Below, one piece after another: positions 28,484 through 37,898 of a stretch of DNA of 64,000 bases. The stretch is from Pontibacter populi. GTDB taxonomy: Bacteria; Bacteroidota; Bacteroidia; Cytophagales; Hymenobacteraceae. Made by a program: the position numbers and the translations under genes. Position 1 is the stretch's first letter, and every line of letters begins with the position of its first letter. The notes under the pieces were generated by a model. The model saw nothing but the letters and a program-made list of their open reading frames with translations. It was not told where the DNA came from and ran no database searches. The stretch covers positions 1,054,001 through 1,118,000 of the forward strand of contig NZ_JAHWXQ010000002.1 in NCBI RefSeq assembly GCF_019336435.1. Reading direction: 5' to 3'.

Positions 28484-29128
28484 GTGAGCAATTCTACAAT
28501 TAAGACTATAAAACAATGGCTGGGTTTTTCACCTGAAACTCCTGCCGTACCCGAAGATACAAGCATGAAATACCTTATAGTTGGCCTTGGAAACATTGGA
28601 CCTGAATACGCTGAAACGCGCCACAACATCGGCTTTATGGTGCTCGATTATCTGGCTAAAAAACACGAAGCAAAGTTCGATGTAAGCCGCCACGCATTTG
28701 TAACCGAAATTAAAGTAAAAGGCCGCACCTACGTACTGGTAAAACCTACTACCTACATGAACCTGAGTGGCAAAGCGGTTAGTCATTGGCTGAACTCCCT
28801 AAAACTTACACCAGAGCAAATGCTGGTCATTACGGATGATATCGCGTTACCTTTCGGTACACTGCGCATCCGTATGAAAGGAAGCGCTGGCGGGCATAAC
28901 GGCTTAAAACACATCGAGCAGACGCTTGGGAATAACAACTACCCACGCCTTCGCTTTGGTGTTGGCGATGCTTTTCATAAAGGCAAACAGGTAGATTATG
29001 TGCTGAGCAACTTCAGTAACGACGAACAGGCCGAGCTGCAGACATTGATCGAAAAATCAGCAGATGCGGTTATCTCTTTCGGAACGATCGGGCTGGAACG
29101 TACCATGAACCAGTTCAACACGAAGTAA
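28484..29128 (+). CDS. pth: Peptidyl-tRNA hydrolase
   Basis: Pth releases peptides from drop-off peptidyl-tRNA. The core VGLGNIGPEYAETRHNIGF with catalytic His is at residues 33-51 and the DDIALPFGTLRI, GSAGGHNGLKHIE motifs follow. From the GTG at 28484 the protein has 214 residues, with a 27-residue N-terminal extension (about 187 from the internal ATG at 28565, the usual length). I recall similar extensions in relatives, so I keep the GTG, but either start is possible. It follows the 127-bp inverted repeat. Confidence 0.93.
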   Translation: MSNSTIKTIKQWLGFSPETPAVPEDTSMKYLIVGLGNIGPEYAETRHNIGFMVLDYLAKKHEAKFDVSRHAFVTEIKVKGRTYVLVKPTTYMNLSGKAVSHWLNSLKLTPEQMLVITDDIALPFGTLRIRMKGSAGGHNGLKHIEQTLGNNNYPRLRFGVGDAFHKGKQVDYVLSNFSNDEQAELQTLIEKSADAVISFGTIGLERTMNQFNTK

Positions 29129-29145
29129 GCTACTATAGATTTAGA

Positions 29146-30222
29146 ATGACGGTACAGCAGGTAAAACAAGCGCCAGGCAGAGTAACCTCCCTTGACTATG
29201 TTCGGGGGCTGGCTGCTTTTGGCATTTTGTTGTACCACTTCCAAAGTTGGACTCTGGGCCACATGGAGGCAGAGAGTTTCTGGGGCCGTATTGGCTTGTA
29301 TGGGGTAGCTATCTTTTATGTGCTGAGCGGCCTGACCCTGTACCATGTGTACGAAGCACGCCTGCAGCCCAAAAAAGCATCACTCACAGACTTTTACCTG
29401 AAGCGTATTTTCAGACTGTTTCCGCTGCTCTGGCTTATCATGCCGGTGTACTTATTTATAGATCCCACGCTCCGCGACTGGGACCGTATCTTACTCAACT
29501 TTACCGGTTTGTTTGGTTTTGTAAGCTGGGATAAGCCGATTGGTGTAGGTGTGTGGTCTATTGGCAATGAGCTGGTATTTTACCTTTTCTTCCCCTTGTT
29601 CCTGTTTGCTGCCAGATTTAGCCGATTGGCTTTTGCTATAGTTTGCCTGCTTATAGTTGGGCTGGGCGCTTATTTTGCTTTCTATAGTATAAACGATGCT
29701 GTTCCGCTTGCTAAACAGTGGCGCGATTATGTAAACCCCTTTAACCAGATCTTCCTGTTTCTGGGTGGTGTGGCCATTGGTTATTTCACAAAGTACAAAG
29801 CTTTACCTGCTTTACCGTTAATCGGGTTATTGCTGGCTGGTATAGTTGTATTTATAGTTTCTCCAGCTTCCGGGAACACCGTAACGCTGGTAACTGACTG
29901 GAATCGTTTTATATTTTCTGGTACCTGCCTGGCGGTTTGTTTTGCTATGTACAAGCTGCCAGTTACGTTTCCGAAGGTATTGCATGTGCCTTTACATACG
30001 TTAGGCGAGATCAGTTATGCATTATACCTGCTGCACCCGCTGGTGTATAACGTGGTAAAGTTTGTAGCCAGGCAGTTACACTTCTCTCCGTGGGTCACTA
30101 TTATTGTGGCTATAGTTGTTACAGTTATTGCCAGCCTACTGGTATACCGTTTTTATGAACAGCGTTTTATTAAACTGGGCCAGAAAGTGAGCAAAACTAT
30201 AACAGCAAGGCTGGAAACGTAA
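29146..30222 (+). CDS. Acyltransferase 3 family membrane protein
   Basis: This 358-residue protein has about ten membrane helices and the AT3 opening SLDYVRGLAAFGILLYHF with the conserved Arg and His. SFWGRIGLYGVAIFYVLSGL and the ARFVPLLW-like RIFRLFPLLW segments follow. Such enzymes move acetyl or other acyl groups to cell-surface sugars, from the cytoplasm. It begins 17 bp after pth and may be co-transcribed. No glycan gene cluster is adjacent, so the target is unknown. Confidence 0.87.
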   Translation: MTVQQVKQAPGRVTSLDYVRGLAAFGILLYHFQSWTLGHMEAESFWGRIGLYGVAIFYVLSGLTLYHVYEARLQPKKASLTDFYLKRIFRLFPLLWLIMPVYLFIDPTLRDWDRILLNFTGLFGFVSWDKPIGVGVWSIGNELVFYLFFPLFLFAARFSRLAFAIVCLLIVGLGAYFAFYSINDAVPLAKQWRDYVNPFNQIFLFLGGVAIGYFTKYKALPALPLIGLLLAGIVVFIVSPASGNTVTLVTDWNRFIFSGTCLAVCFAMYKLPVTFPKVLHVPLHTLGEISYALYLLHPLVYNVVKFVARQLHFSPWVTIIVAIVVTVIASLLVYRFYEQRFIKLGQKVSKTITARLET

Positions 30223-30351
30223 GCAGCTGCCAACGCATCAACTATAGTTTACCGATGTTGTAAGCTTACTCCCACAGCGCTTCCGCATTTACTGTTCCTG
30301 ATATTGTAGCTTCTTTTTACATTTTGCATTAGCACACCTTTCTCCTAACCT

Positions 30352-31617
30352 ATGAAACGCGTACTCCAACTATACCGCAACGCATTTGGCGGGCTTTCCC
30401 GGCAAACCTGGATGATGTCGGTGGTGATGCTGATAAACCGGAGTGGTGCCATGGTTATACCTTTCCTGGGTGTGTACCTCAGTACTGAACTTAACTATAG
30501 TTTAAAAGAGACCGGCGCCATTTTGAGCATCTACGGGTTGGGTGCTATGTGCGGCGCTTTCCTGGGCGGATGGCTAACCGATAAAATCGGGCATTTTAAA
30601 GTGCAGCTCGTAAGCCTTGTGCTAGGCGGAAGCCTATACTTTCTACTGCTTAACTTAAGGCAATTCGAATACATGGCAGCAGGCGTATTCATCCTGAGCC
30701 TGGTAAATGATATGCTTCGTCCTGCAAACGCCGCTTCTATTGCTTTTTATGCCAGACCTGAAAACATTACCCGTGCCTTTTCTCTGAATAGGATGGCCAT
30801 AAACCTGGGCTTTTCCATTGGTCCGGCTGTTGGTGGTTTAGTGGCTGCGCTTTCTTACAAATGGCTTTTTATTGCTGATGGCGTTACCTGTGTGGCGGCC
30901 GGCATTTTCTTTTTTGTATACTTCAGAGCACAGCAAGGGCACCGGCCTGTTAAGAAGGCAGAGTCCAACACTTCTGCTACTGCTCCCGTTGTTCAGTCGC
31001 CTTACCGCGATAAGTGGTTCATACTTTTTGTGATCTTGTGCAGTCTATTTGCCATGATCTTCTTTCAGTTATTTGCCACCCTGCCCCTATACTATAAACA
31101 GGTACATGCGCTATCCGAAGCAAGAATTGGTTTGCTGATGGCCCTGAACGGGATGATTGTTTTCCTGCTGGAGATGATCGTGGTGTATTTGCTGGGCGAA
31201 CAGGCAAAAAAATCTGTGCTGGTGGCGAGCGGACTTTTAATGCTTGGGTTCTCGTTTGTGTTGCTCAATCTATCCCCAGGGGTCAGTGTGCTTTTTGTAT
31301 CCATGTTGCTGTTGAGTATTTCCGAGATTCTGGCGATGCCATTTATGTCCACTATAACCGTGGATCGCTCTAACAATGATAACCGTGGTGCTTATATGGG
31401 GCTTTATACTATTTCGTATGCAGCTGCGCACGTGCTGGCTCCTTTCCTCGGCACTACTATTATAGCAGCACATGGTTTTGCTATGCTTTGGTGGGCTTGC
31501 GCCGGATTGGCTATAGTTGCAGCGGTTGGTTTATATTTAGTTATACATCAGATGGAAAAGCAACGATTTGCAAAACAAGCTATACTTGCCGATTCAGAAA
31601 CTATAGTTGTCAGTTAG
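30352..31617 (+). CDS. MFS transporter
   Basis: This 421-residue protein has 12 membrane helices with the motif A-like GAFLGGWLTDKIGHFK between helices 2 and 3, a central loop at about 195-220 and a second six-helix half. It resembles the drug/metabolite exporter branch, but the substrate is not readable. Two exact AACTATAGTT decamers (30493, 31599) lie in this gene, among the few found inside coding sequence. It ends at a terminator whose loop is the same decamer. Confidence 0.85.
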   Translation: MKRVLQLYRNAFGGLSRQTWMMSVVMLINRSGAMVIPFLGVYLSTELNYSLKETGAILSIYGLGAMCGAFLGGWLTDKIGHFKVQLVSLVLGGSLYFLLLNLRQFEYMAAGVFILSLVNDMLRPANAASIAFYARPENITRAFSLNRMAINLGFSIGPAVGGLVAALSYKWLFIADGVTCVAAGIFFFVYFRAQQGHRPVKKAESNTSATAPVVQSPYRDKWFILFVILCSLFAMIFFQLFATLPLYYKQVHALSEARIGLLMALNGMIVFLLEMIVVYLLGEQAKKSVLVASGLLMLGFSFVLLNLSPGVSVLFVSMLLLSISEILAMPFMSTITVDRSNNDNRGAYMGLYTISYAAAHVLAPFLGTTIIAAHGFAMLWWACAGLAIVAAVGLYLVIHQMEKQRFAKQAILADSETIVVS

Positions 31618-31646
31618 AGCCACTATAACCGGCGCCTTTACATAAA

Positions 31647-31680
31647 AAAGCCCCGCAACTATAGTTAGCTGCGGGGCTTT
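31647..31680. terminator. Terminator with AACTATAGTT in its loop
   Basis: AAAGCCCCGCA (31647-31657) pairs with TGCGGGGCTTT (31670-31680); the loop contains AACTATAGTT (31657-31666). It serves MFS (+) and metG (-), which converge here. Confidence 0.85.
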
Positions 31681-31701
31681 CCTTTTCAATCAAACTATAG
31701 T

Positions 31702-33744
31702 TTACGATACCGTACCACCATTCTTTACAGCAACACTTGGCTGCACAAAAGCCAGCGAACCATCGGCATTTTCTGCCATCAGGATCATACCCTGGCTGGT
31801 AATGCCTTTGATATCGCGCGGTGCCAGGTTTACTAAAATACTTACCTGCTGGCCAACAATTTCGTCCGGGTTAAAGAACTCAGCTATACCACTTACTACC
31901 GTGCGCTGATCGATACCAGTATCTATCGTCAGCTTCAGAAGCTTTTTGGTTTTGGCAACTTTCTCAGCGGCAAGTATAGTTCCGATACGGATATCCATTT
32001 TAGAGAATTCTTCGAACGAGATGTTCTCTTTAGCTGGCTCCGTTACTGAATTAGCAATCTCATTGGCTTTTTTAGTGTCCAGTAACTTCTGCACCTGCGC
32101 TTCTACAGCAGTATCTTCTACCCTCTCGAATAACAAAGCTGGTGTACCGATAACGTGGCCATCTTTCAGCAGATCAGCAGCACCGGCATCAGCCCACATG
32201 CCTGCTTCCATGTTCAGCATAGCACGTAATTTAGCGGCAGAGTCCGGCAGGAAGGGCTCCATCAGAATTGCTAGACTCGCAGATATCTGCAGCGCGATAT
32301 TCATGATGGTTTTTACGCGCTCTTCATCTGTTTTTATCAGCTTCCAGGGCTCTGTATCGGCCAGGTATTTGTTGCCTAAACGGGCCAGGTTCATCAGCTC
32401 TCCTAATCCATCCCTGAATTTGTAGCGCTCTAGGTGTGCAGCAATTACCATTGGCATTCCATTCAGATCCTCCAGCACTACCTTATCATAGTCTGTAAGC
32501 TCGTTACGGGTAGGCACGGCACCGTTATAATACTTTTGGGTAAGCACTACTGCTCGGTTTATAAAGTTGCCCAGAATAGCCAGGAGTTCGTTGTTGTTGC
32601 GGGCCTGGTAATCTTTCCAGGTAAAGTCGTTGTCTTTTGTTTCCGGGGCATTGGCGCACAGGGCATAACGCAGCACATCACCTTTGCCTTTAAAATCTTC
32701 CAGGTACTCGTGCAACCACACCGCCCAGTTACGCGACGTCGAGATCTTATCGCCTTCCAGGTTCAGGAACTCGTTGGCAGGTACATTATCAGGCAAAATA
32801 TAATCACCATGCGCCTTTAGCATGCTTGGGAAAATGATGCAGTGGAATACGATGTTGTCCTTGCCAATGAAGTGCACCAGTTTCGTTTCTTCATCTTTCC
32901 AGTATTTCTCCCAGTCCGGAGTTAAGGCTTTAGTAGCCGAGATATAACCGATTGGTGCATCAAACCATACATACAGTACTTTGCCCTCGCCGCCCGGTAC
33001 AGGAACCGGCACGCCCCAGTCCAGGTCGCGGGTTACAGCACGTGGCTGCAGTCCCTGGTCTATCCAGGATTTGCATTGGCCATACACGTTTGGTTTCCAG
33101 TCGCCTTTATGGCCTTCTACTATCCATTCGCGCAACCATGGCTCATACTCGTTCAGTGGCAGATACCAGTGCTTTGTTTCGCGCATTACCGGCACGGCAC
33201 CGCTCAGTGTACTTTTTGGGTTGATAAGGTCAGTGGCATTCAGGGAAGTACCGCAGCTTTCGCACTGGTCGCCGTAGGCATTCTCGTTTCCGCACTTAGG
33301 GCAGGTACCAACTATATAACGGTCCGCCAAAAATTGCTGCGCTTTCTCGTCGTAGTATTGCTGGGTAGTCTGCTCTAAAAACTTGCCGTCATTGTATAGT
33401 TTCAGGAAGAAATCGGAAGCTGTTTCGTGGTGTATTTTTGAGGAAGTACGGTCATAGATATCAAACGAGATATTGAAATCTGCGAACGATTGCTTGATCA
33501 GCTCATGGTATTTATCTACAGCCTGTTGCGGCGTAATACCTTCTTTTTTAGCGCGAATCGTGATCGGAACACCGTGCTCATCAGAACCACAGATAAATTT
33601 AACGTCGCGGTTTTGCAGGCGCAGGTAGCGCACATAAATATCAGCCGGCAGGTATACCCCAGCCAAATGACCGATGTGCACCGGGCCGTTGGCATAAGGC
33701 AAAGCTGCCGTTACAGTATAGCGTTTGGGAGTAGTTGTTGTCAT
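31702..33744 (-). CDS. metG: Methionyl-tRNA synthetase
   Basis: MetRS charges tRNA-Met. The 680-residue protein has the HIGH-type [16 protein letters not shown] (residues 14-29), a zinc knuckle [17 protein letters not shown], the KMSKS-equivalent [11 protein letters not shown], and a C-terminal tRNA-binding domain (from about 575, [16 protein letters not shown]) ending in [13 protein letters not shown]. It has no CTATAG core. A TATATTTG -7 box at 33769-33762 may drive it. It converges with the MFS gene over a shared terminator. Confidence 0.97.
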   Translation of the reverse strand: MTTTTPKRYTVTAALPYANGPVHIGHLAGVYLPADIYVRYLRLQNRDVKFICGSDEHGVPITIRAKKEGITPQQAVDKYHELIKQSFADFNISFDIYDRTSSKIHHETASDFFLKLYNDGKFLEQTTQQYYDEKAQQFLADRYIVGTCPKCGNENAYGDQCESCGTSLNATDLINPKSTLSGAVPVMRETKHWYLPLNEYEPWLREWIVEGHKGDWKPNVYGQCKSWIDQGLQPRAVTRDLDWGVPVPVPGGEGKVLYVWFDAPIGYISATKALTPDWEKYWKDEETKLVHFIGKDNIVFHCIIFPSMLKAHGDYILPDNVPANEFLNLEGDKISTSRNWAVWLHEYLEDFKGKGDVLRYALCANAPETKDNDFTWKDYQARNNNELLAILGNFINRAVVLTQKYYNGAVPTRNELTDYDKVVLEDLNGMPMVIAAHLERYKFRDGLGELMNLARLGNKYLADTEPWKLIKTDEERVKTIMNIALQISASLAILMEPFLPDSAAKLRAMLNMEAGMWADAGAADLLKDGHVIGTPALLFERVEDTAVEAQVQKLLDTKKANEIANSVTEPAKENISFEEFSKMDIRIGTILAAEKVAKTKKLLKLTIDTGIDQRTVVSGIAEFFNPDEIVGQQVSILVNLAPRDIKGITSQGMILMAENADGSLAFVQPSVAVKNGGTVS

Positions 33745-33886
33745 TTTTCTTCTTAAAAAAGCAAATATACGAATAGCAGACTGATTGCACCTTGCTATAC
33801 TTTCATCAAACTATAAAAACAGGAAAGTATAGTTACCTGGAACACCATCTTCCGTAAACGGAACATCACCTACTGTATACTTTAAC

Positions 33887-34102
33887 ATGAAGCAGAAAGA
33901 TAATGCCCATACCAAAAAAGGCGATAAAGACAGCCTTGGAGAAAAAAGCGAGAAGAAAGACATCAGTAAAAACCCGGCCCCGATAGACGCTGATCGCGAG
34001 TCAGAGACCACCCCTTCTGACCATGAAGTGTATGTGGACCTGGAACCGGATGAACTACATTTAGGCGACGTAGACCAGGAGCCGGAAGATGTAAGCAAAT
34101 AA
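33887..34102 (+). CDS. Small acidic hydrophilic protein
   Basis: This 71-residue protein has a Lys-rich first half (KQKDNAHTKKGDKDSLGEKS) and an acidic, Pro-containing second half (VYVDLEPDELHLGDVDQEPE). It is probably unstructured. I know no family. The reading frame is followed by a strong terminator, which supports transcription. On the other strand the same span is open but passes through that terminator stem, so I reject it. Confidence 0.5.
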   Translation: MKQKDNAHTKKGDKDSLGEKSEKKDISKNPAPIDADRESETTPSDHEVYVDLEPDELHLGDVDQEPEDVSK

Positions 34103-34111
34103 CTTATTTCT

Positions 34112-34171
34112 AAACTATAAAAGAGCGGGCGCAGCATTTTTCTGAATGCTGCGCCCGCTCTTTTATAGTTT
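34112..34171. terminator. 27-bp perfect-stem bidirectional terminator
   Basis: Bases 34112-34138 and 34145-34171 are exact reverse complements across a 6-base loop, with A/T ends that include TATAGTTT/AAACTATA. The stop codon of the minus-strand lipoprotein gene at 34170 overlaps the stem by two bases. Confidence 0.92.
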
Positions 34172-34493
34172 AGTTTCCGCCTTTTCTGCGGTTTACCGGT
34201 CTTGGTGTATGTCTGGTGGTATCTACCGGGGCGTTTGGCAATTGTTCAGGTCTTACCTCGGGGGGCTTCATGGCCGGGTCATTCCTCCCCGACTCCTCAA
34301 TGTTGCGTTTCCGGTTTATCTCGCTCGACTGTTCATCCATCCGGTCACGCAGACCTGCACCGGCATCTCCCCTGTAACGCACACGTTGGTTCCGCTCAAC
34401 TCCCGGGGCACCTTCCTCTCCTTCTGATAACGACGTGCAGGATACCAGCCCCAGCACGCTTAACCCAACTATAGCTGTTATATACTTTTTCAT
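34170..34493 (-). CDS. Small lipoprotein, proline/arginine-rich
   Basis: The 107-residue protein starts at the ATG at 34493; an upstream start adds a 13-residue stretch lacking signal features. MKKYITAIVGLSVLGLVSC is a lipoprotein signal peptide with lipidation at Cys19. The remainder is disordered, charged (RNQRVRYRGDAG, RDRMDEQSSE) and ends in Pro/Arg-rich sequence. No family is known to me. Its stop codon touches the terminator stem. Confidence 0.7.
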   Translation of the reverse strand: MKKYITAIVGLSVLGLVSCTSLSEGEEGAPGVERNQRVRYRGDAGAGLRDRMDEQSSEINRKRNIEESGRNDPAMKPPEVRPEQLPNAPVDTTRHTPRPVNRRKGGN

Positions 34494-34599
34494 AGTTTGC
34501 CGCTTTAAATAAAGTACGCAACTATAGATCACGCACTTACAATAAAGTATACGGCAGCAAAGTACAATTTAACAGGATTATAACAGGTTTATAGTTGGA

Positions 34600-34860
34600 T
34601 TACTTTTCTGTTAATGATCTGTAGCCGATCTGGGTCAGCATTAGTCCGTCCGGGGCGGGGTTTACGTAAGCGAGTTTTGCTAAATGTTGTTCTGCCTCTT
34701 TCTGCACGTCTTTATATTTCGGGTATTTTTCCTGCAGTATCGGGTAGAGGTCCTGGTAGCGCAATACCTCGCCTTCTACAATATTCTGTGCATTAAAGGC
34801 ATCCATTATGATCTGCGAAAGGTTCTCTATATTCTCTGCTTCTGAATGTAGCTCTGTCAT
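34600..34860 (-). CDS. Small hypothetical protein
   Basis: This 86-residue soluble protein is helical with an N-terminal acidic segment, a middle YQDLYPILQEKYPKYKDV and a C-terminal DGLMLTQIGYRSLTEK, reminiscent of small winged-helix or PaaX-like folds but without clear similarity. It sits alone on the minus strand, starting next to TATAGTT words. The even composition suggests a real gene. Confidence 0.55.
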   Translation of the reverse strand: MTELHSEAENIENLSQIIMDAFNAQNIVEGEVLRYQDLYPILQEKYPKYKDVQKEAEQHLAKLAYVNPAPDGLMLTQIGYRSLTEK

Positions 34861-34974
34861 AGTTTTTATAGTTTATAGTTCAGGATAAAAGGTACGGCAG
34901 GCTTGGTTAATTGTTGGATTGCCTGAACGCTGAATGGCTTACTTGTTAAATTGTTAATTGGTAACACGACGTAC

Positions 34975-35020
34975 AAATCCTGTTGACCCTTACATCCTGC
35001 AAATCCTGGTTCTGACAAAA
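34975..35020. repeat. AATCCTG...CAGACAA dispersed element, copy B
   Basis: The words AAATCCTG, ACATCCTGCAAATCCTGG and TCTGACAAAA occur in the order found at 5864-5906 and 62867-62910. It is fused directly to the following hairpin. Confidence 0.65.
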
Positions 35021-35052
35021 AAAGAGACGCAAGGGGTTGCGTCTCTTTTTTC
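35017..35052 (-). terminator. Terminator of msrB, also a copy of the AGAGACGCAA palindrome
   Basis: AAAAGAGACGCAA pairs with TTGCGTCTCTTTT across 4 bases, with A/T tails. The same AGAGACGCAA/TTGCGTCTCT word is at 5425-5450 and 62676-62700. Confidence 0.8.
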
Positions 35053-35099
35053 TTGCTAATTCCATTAACCTCTGTTAATCTACTTTCAGATACCAGTCC

Positions 35100-35651
35100 T
35101 TACTTCTTCGCTACAAAATCTAAAGCAGCGGAGTTCAGGCAATAGCGCAGGCCGGTTGGTTTAGGACCATCATCAAACACATGGCCCAGGTGGCCGCCAC
35201 AACGTGCACAAAGTACTTCGGTGCGCACCATGCCGTCTGTTCTGTCTTTTACCTCTCTTATTCTATAATTGGCAATTGGTTTCCAGAAGCTTGGCCAGCC
35301 GGTACCGGAGTCGAATTTGGTTTCGGAACTGAAAACGGGGTTATGGCAGGCGGCGCAATAGTAAATCCCTTTTGCTTTATTGGCGTTGTACTTATTTTTA
35401 AAAGCGGGTTCTGTTCCTTTCTGGCGCAGCACATAAAATTGCTCCGGAGTCAGTATCTTTTTCCATTCGGCTTCGGTTTTCTGTATCGTGTCGCGCTGGG
35501 TTTGCTGGTTCAGTTTTTCGGTTTGAGCCTCCGATAAAGGTGCATCGCCGGTGGTGGCAGTAGTAAAAGCGGCAGTTTCGGGTTGCTCTGCCTGGTTGCA
35601 GCCAAATAAATTCAGCATGGCAACTATAGCTATAAAATGAAGTGTGCTCAT
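35100..35651 (-). CDS. msrB: Lipoprotein peptide-methionine (R)-S-oxide reductase
   Basis: MsrB reduces methionine-R-sulfoxide. From the ATG at 35651 the protein has 183 residues with a lipoprotein signal ([18 protein letters not shown], lipidation at Cys18), so it is secreted to the periplasm. The MsrB domain (from about 60) shows YYCAACHNP and the zinc [10 protein letters not shown], and the catalytic cysteine in [12 protein letters not shown] near the end. Repair of oxidised envelope proteins is the obvious role. It ends at a repeat-derived terminator. Confidence 0.93.
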   Translation of the reverse strand: MSTLHFIAIVAMLNLFGCNQAEQPETAAFTTATTGDAPLSEAQTEKLNQQTQRDTIQKTEAEWKKILTPEQFYVLRQKGTEPAFKNKYNANKAKGIYYCAACHNPVFSSETKFDSGTGWPSFWKPIANYRIREVKDRTDGMVRTEVLCARCGGHLGHVFDDGPKPTGLRYCLNSAALDFVAKK

Positions 35652-35861
35652 AGTTGGTTTACGATTAAAAGTGTGTTTTGCTTTACCTGATGCAATAATT
35701 GTGCAATAAATGAACAAACTTCAGGTACCTTATGTTTGCCCCTTAATCAGTGTCAATACCTGATCCTGAAGAAAATAATAAAAACATAACCTCTTTATTT
35801 CGAGCCGGCTACTAAATTATCAAGGCTTTTTAGTAATTTTGCACCTCGAAAAATCAATTCA

Positions 35862-37673
35862 ATGCAGAACATTCGTAATATCGCGATCATCGCACACGTA
35901 GACCACGGCAAGACAACGCTTGTGGACAAGATCATTCACGCTTCAAAGCTTTTCGCAGAGCACCAGCACTTTGATGACCTTTTACTGGACAACAACGACC
36001 TGGAGCGCGAGCGTGGTATCACGATCGTATCTAAGAACGTGTCGGTTCGCTATAAAGGTGTTAAGATCAACGTTATAGACACGCCTGGTCACGCCGACTT
36101 TGGTGGTGAGGTAGAGCGTGTACTTAAAATGGCCGATGGTGTACTACTTTTAGTAGATGCTTTTGAAGGTGCCATGCCACAGACACGTTTCGTATTAGGT
36201 AAAGCTATCCAGCTGGGTCTTAAGCCGATTGTGGTGGTAAACAAAGTAGACAAAGAAAACTGCCGTCCTGATGAAGTGCACGAGCAGGTATTCGACCTGA
36301 TGTTTAACCTGGATGCTACAGAAGACCAGCTTGACTTTACAACGCTGTATGGTTCTTCAAAGCAGGGCTGGATGAGCACAGACTGGACTCAGCCTACTGA
36401 CAACATCACTCCTTTGCTGGATGCTATCATTGATGTGATTCCTGCTGCTCCGTTCCGTGAAGGTACGCCGCAGATGCAGATCACGTCACTTGATTATTCT
36501 TCTTTCGTAGGTCGTATCGCTATCGGTCGTGTGCACCGTGGTACACTTACTGAAGGTATGCCGATCAACTTGATGAAAGCAGATGGTTCTATCAAAAAAG
36601 GTCGTATCAAAGAACTTCAGGTATTTGAAGGCCTTGGCAGAAAATCAGTTCAGGAAGTATCAGCTGGCGAAATTTGCGCTGTAACTGGTATTGAAGGCTT
36701 TGATATTGGCGATACAATCGCTGATGCAGAGAACCCGGAAGCACTGGCACGTATCTCTATCGACGAGCCTACGATGAACATGTTGTTCACGATCAACAAC
36801 TCTCCTTTCTTCGGTAAAGAAGGTAAATTCGTAACATCACGTCACCTTCGTGAGCGTTTGTTCAAAGAAACTGAAAAGAACCTGGCACTACGCGTAAAGG
36901 AAACTGACCGTGAAGATTCATTCCTGGTATTTGGTCGTGGTATCCTGCACTTGTCTGTACTTATCGAAACGATGCGCCGCGAAGGTTATGAGCTTCAGGT
37001 AGGTCAGCCACAGGTAATCTATAAAGAAATTGACGGTGTTCGTTGCGAGCCTATCGAGCAATTGGTAGTTGACGTTCCGGAAGAAACAGCCGGTAAAGTG
37101 ATCGAGCTGGTATCGATGCGTAAAGGTGAACTGAACATAATGGAGCCTAAGGGAGACCTGCAGCACCTGGAGTTCACGATTCCTTCACGTGGTCTGATCG
37201 GTCTGCGTAACAACGTACTGACTGCTACTGCTGGTGAAGCTATCATGAACCACCGTTTCCTGGCCTACGAGCCATATAAAGGAACAATCCCTGGTCGTAA
37301 CAACGGTTCTATCATCTCTATGGAGACTGGTCCTGGTACTGCTTACTCAATTGATAAACTGCAGGACAGAGGAGTATTCTTCGTTGATCCGGGTGTGGAG
37401 GTATACATGGGCCAGGTTATTGGTGAGCACAACCGCCAGAACGACATCACGGTGAACATCCAGAAAGGTAAGAAGCTGACCAACATGCGTGCTTCCGGTT
37501 CTGATGACAACGCCAAGATCGCTCCTGCTAAAAACTTCTCGCTGGAAGAAGCCATGGAATACATCCAGAAGGATGAGTACCTGGAAGTAACGCCTAAGAG
37601 CCTGCGCATGCGTAAGATCTACTTAGACGAGAACGAGCGTAACCGTATGGGCAAGAAAGAAGAAGTAGCATAA
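35862..37673 (+). CDS. typA: Ribosome-associated GTPase TypA/BipA
   Basis: TypA is a translational GTPase acting in ribosome assembly and stress. The 603-residue protein has AHVDHGKTTL (G1, about 11-20), RERGITI (G2), DTPGHADFGGE (G3) and NKVDKENCRPDEV (G4), then EF-G-like domains and the C-terminal BipA domain with GSDDNAKIAPAKNFSLEEA. The gene is monocistronic with a TAATTTTG -7 candidate at 35834-35841 and a terminator behind. No CTATAG core in 1.8 kb. Confidence 0.97.
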   Translation: MQNIRNIAIIAHVDHGKTTLVDKIIHASKLFAEHQHFDDLLLDNNDLERERGITIVSKNVSVRYKGVKINVIDTPGHADFGGEVERVLKMADGVLLLVDAFEGAMPQTRFVLGKAIQLGLKPIVVVNKVDKENCRPDEVHEQVFDLMFNLDATEDQLDFTTLYGSSKQGWMSTDWTQPTDNITPLLDAIIDVIPAAPFREGTPQMQITSLDYSSFVGRIAIGRVHRGTLTEGMPINLMKADGSIKKGRIKELQVFEGLGRKSVQEVSAGEICAVTGIEGFDIGDTIADAENPEALARISIDEPTMNMLFTINNSPFFGKEGKFVTSRHLRERLFKETEKNLALRVKETDREDSFLVFGRGILHLSVLIETMRREGYELQVGQPQVIYKEIDGVRCEPIEQLVVDVPEETAGKVIELVSMRKGELNIMEPKGDLQHLEFTIPSRGLIGLRNNVLTATAGEAIMNHRFLAYEPYKGTIPGRNNGSIISMETGPGTAYSIDKLQDRGVFFVDPGVEVYMGQVIGEHNRQNDITVNIQKGKKLTNMRASGSDDNAKIAPAKNFSLEEAMEYIQKDEYLEVTPKSLRMRKIYLDENERNRMGKKEEVA

Positions 37674-37694
37674 GCTGCCTCAACTATAAACTAT

Positions 37695-37736
37695 AAAATC
37701 CCCGGTCAGGTAATTCTGGCCGGGGATTTTTGTTTT
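37695..37736 (+). terminator. Terminator of typA
   Basis: AAAATCCCCGG (37695-37705) pairs with CCGGGGATTTT (37720-37730), then TTGTTTT. Confidence 0.88.
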
Positions 37737-37898
37737 ACTGGCTATTGCTCCCAGCCATAGTTAGTTATTCCTCTTACCCTTCCCAACTCTACTTTCACAG
37801 GACTGTAGCCGGCCCTCCACGAATTATCACAGCACAATTATTTACTGGTATAGTTCTAAACTATAAATTTGCATTTTCTATAACCTATCTATCTCACT

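Noticed and set aside
33811-34137. 108-codon minus-strand open frame
   Set aside because: It passes through the terminator stem and opposite a better plus-strand small gene; its sequence is low-quality hydrophobic/Ser-rich.
34146-34427. 93-codon plus-strand open frame after the hairpin
   Set aside because: Antisense to the lipoprotein gene with a clear signal peptide; begins in the repeat of the terminator.
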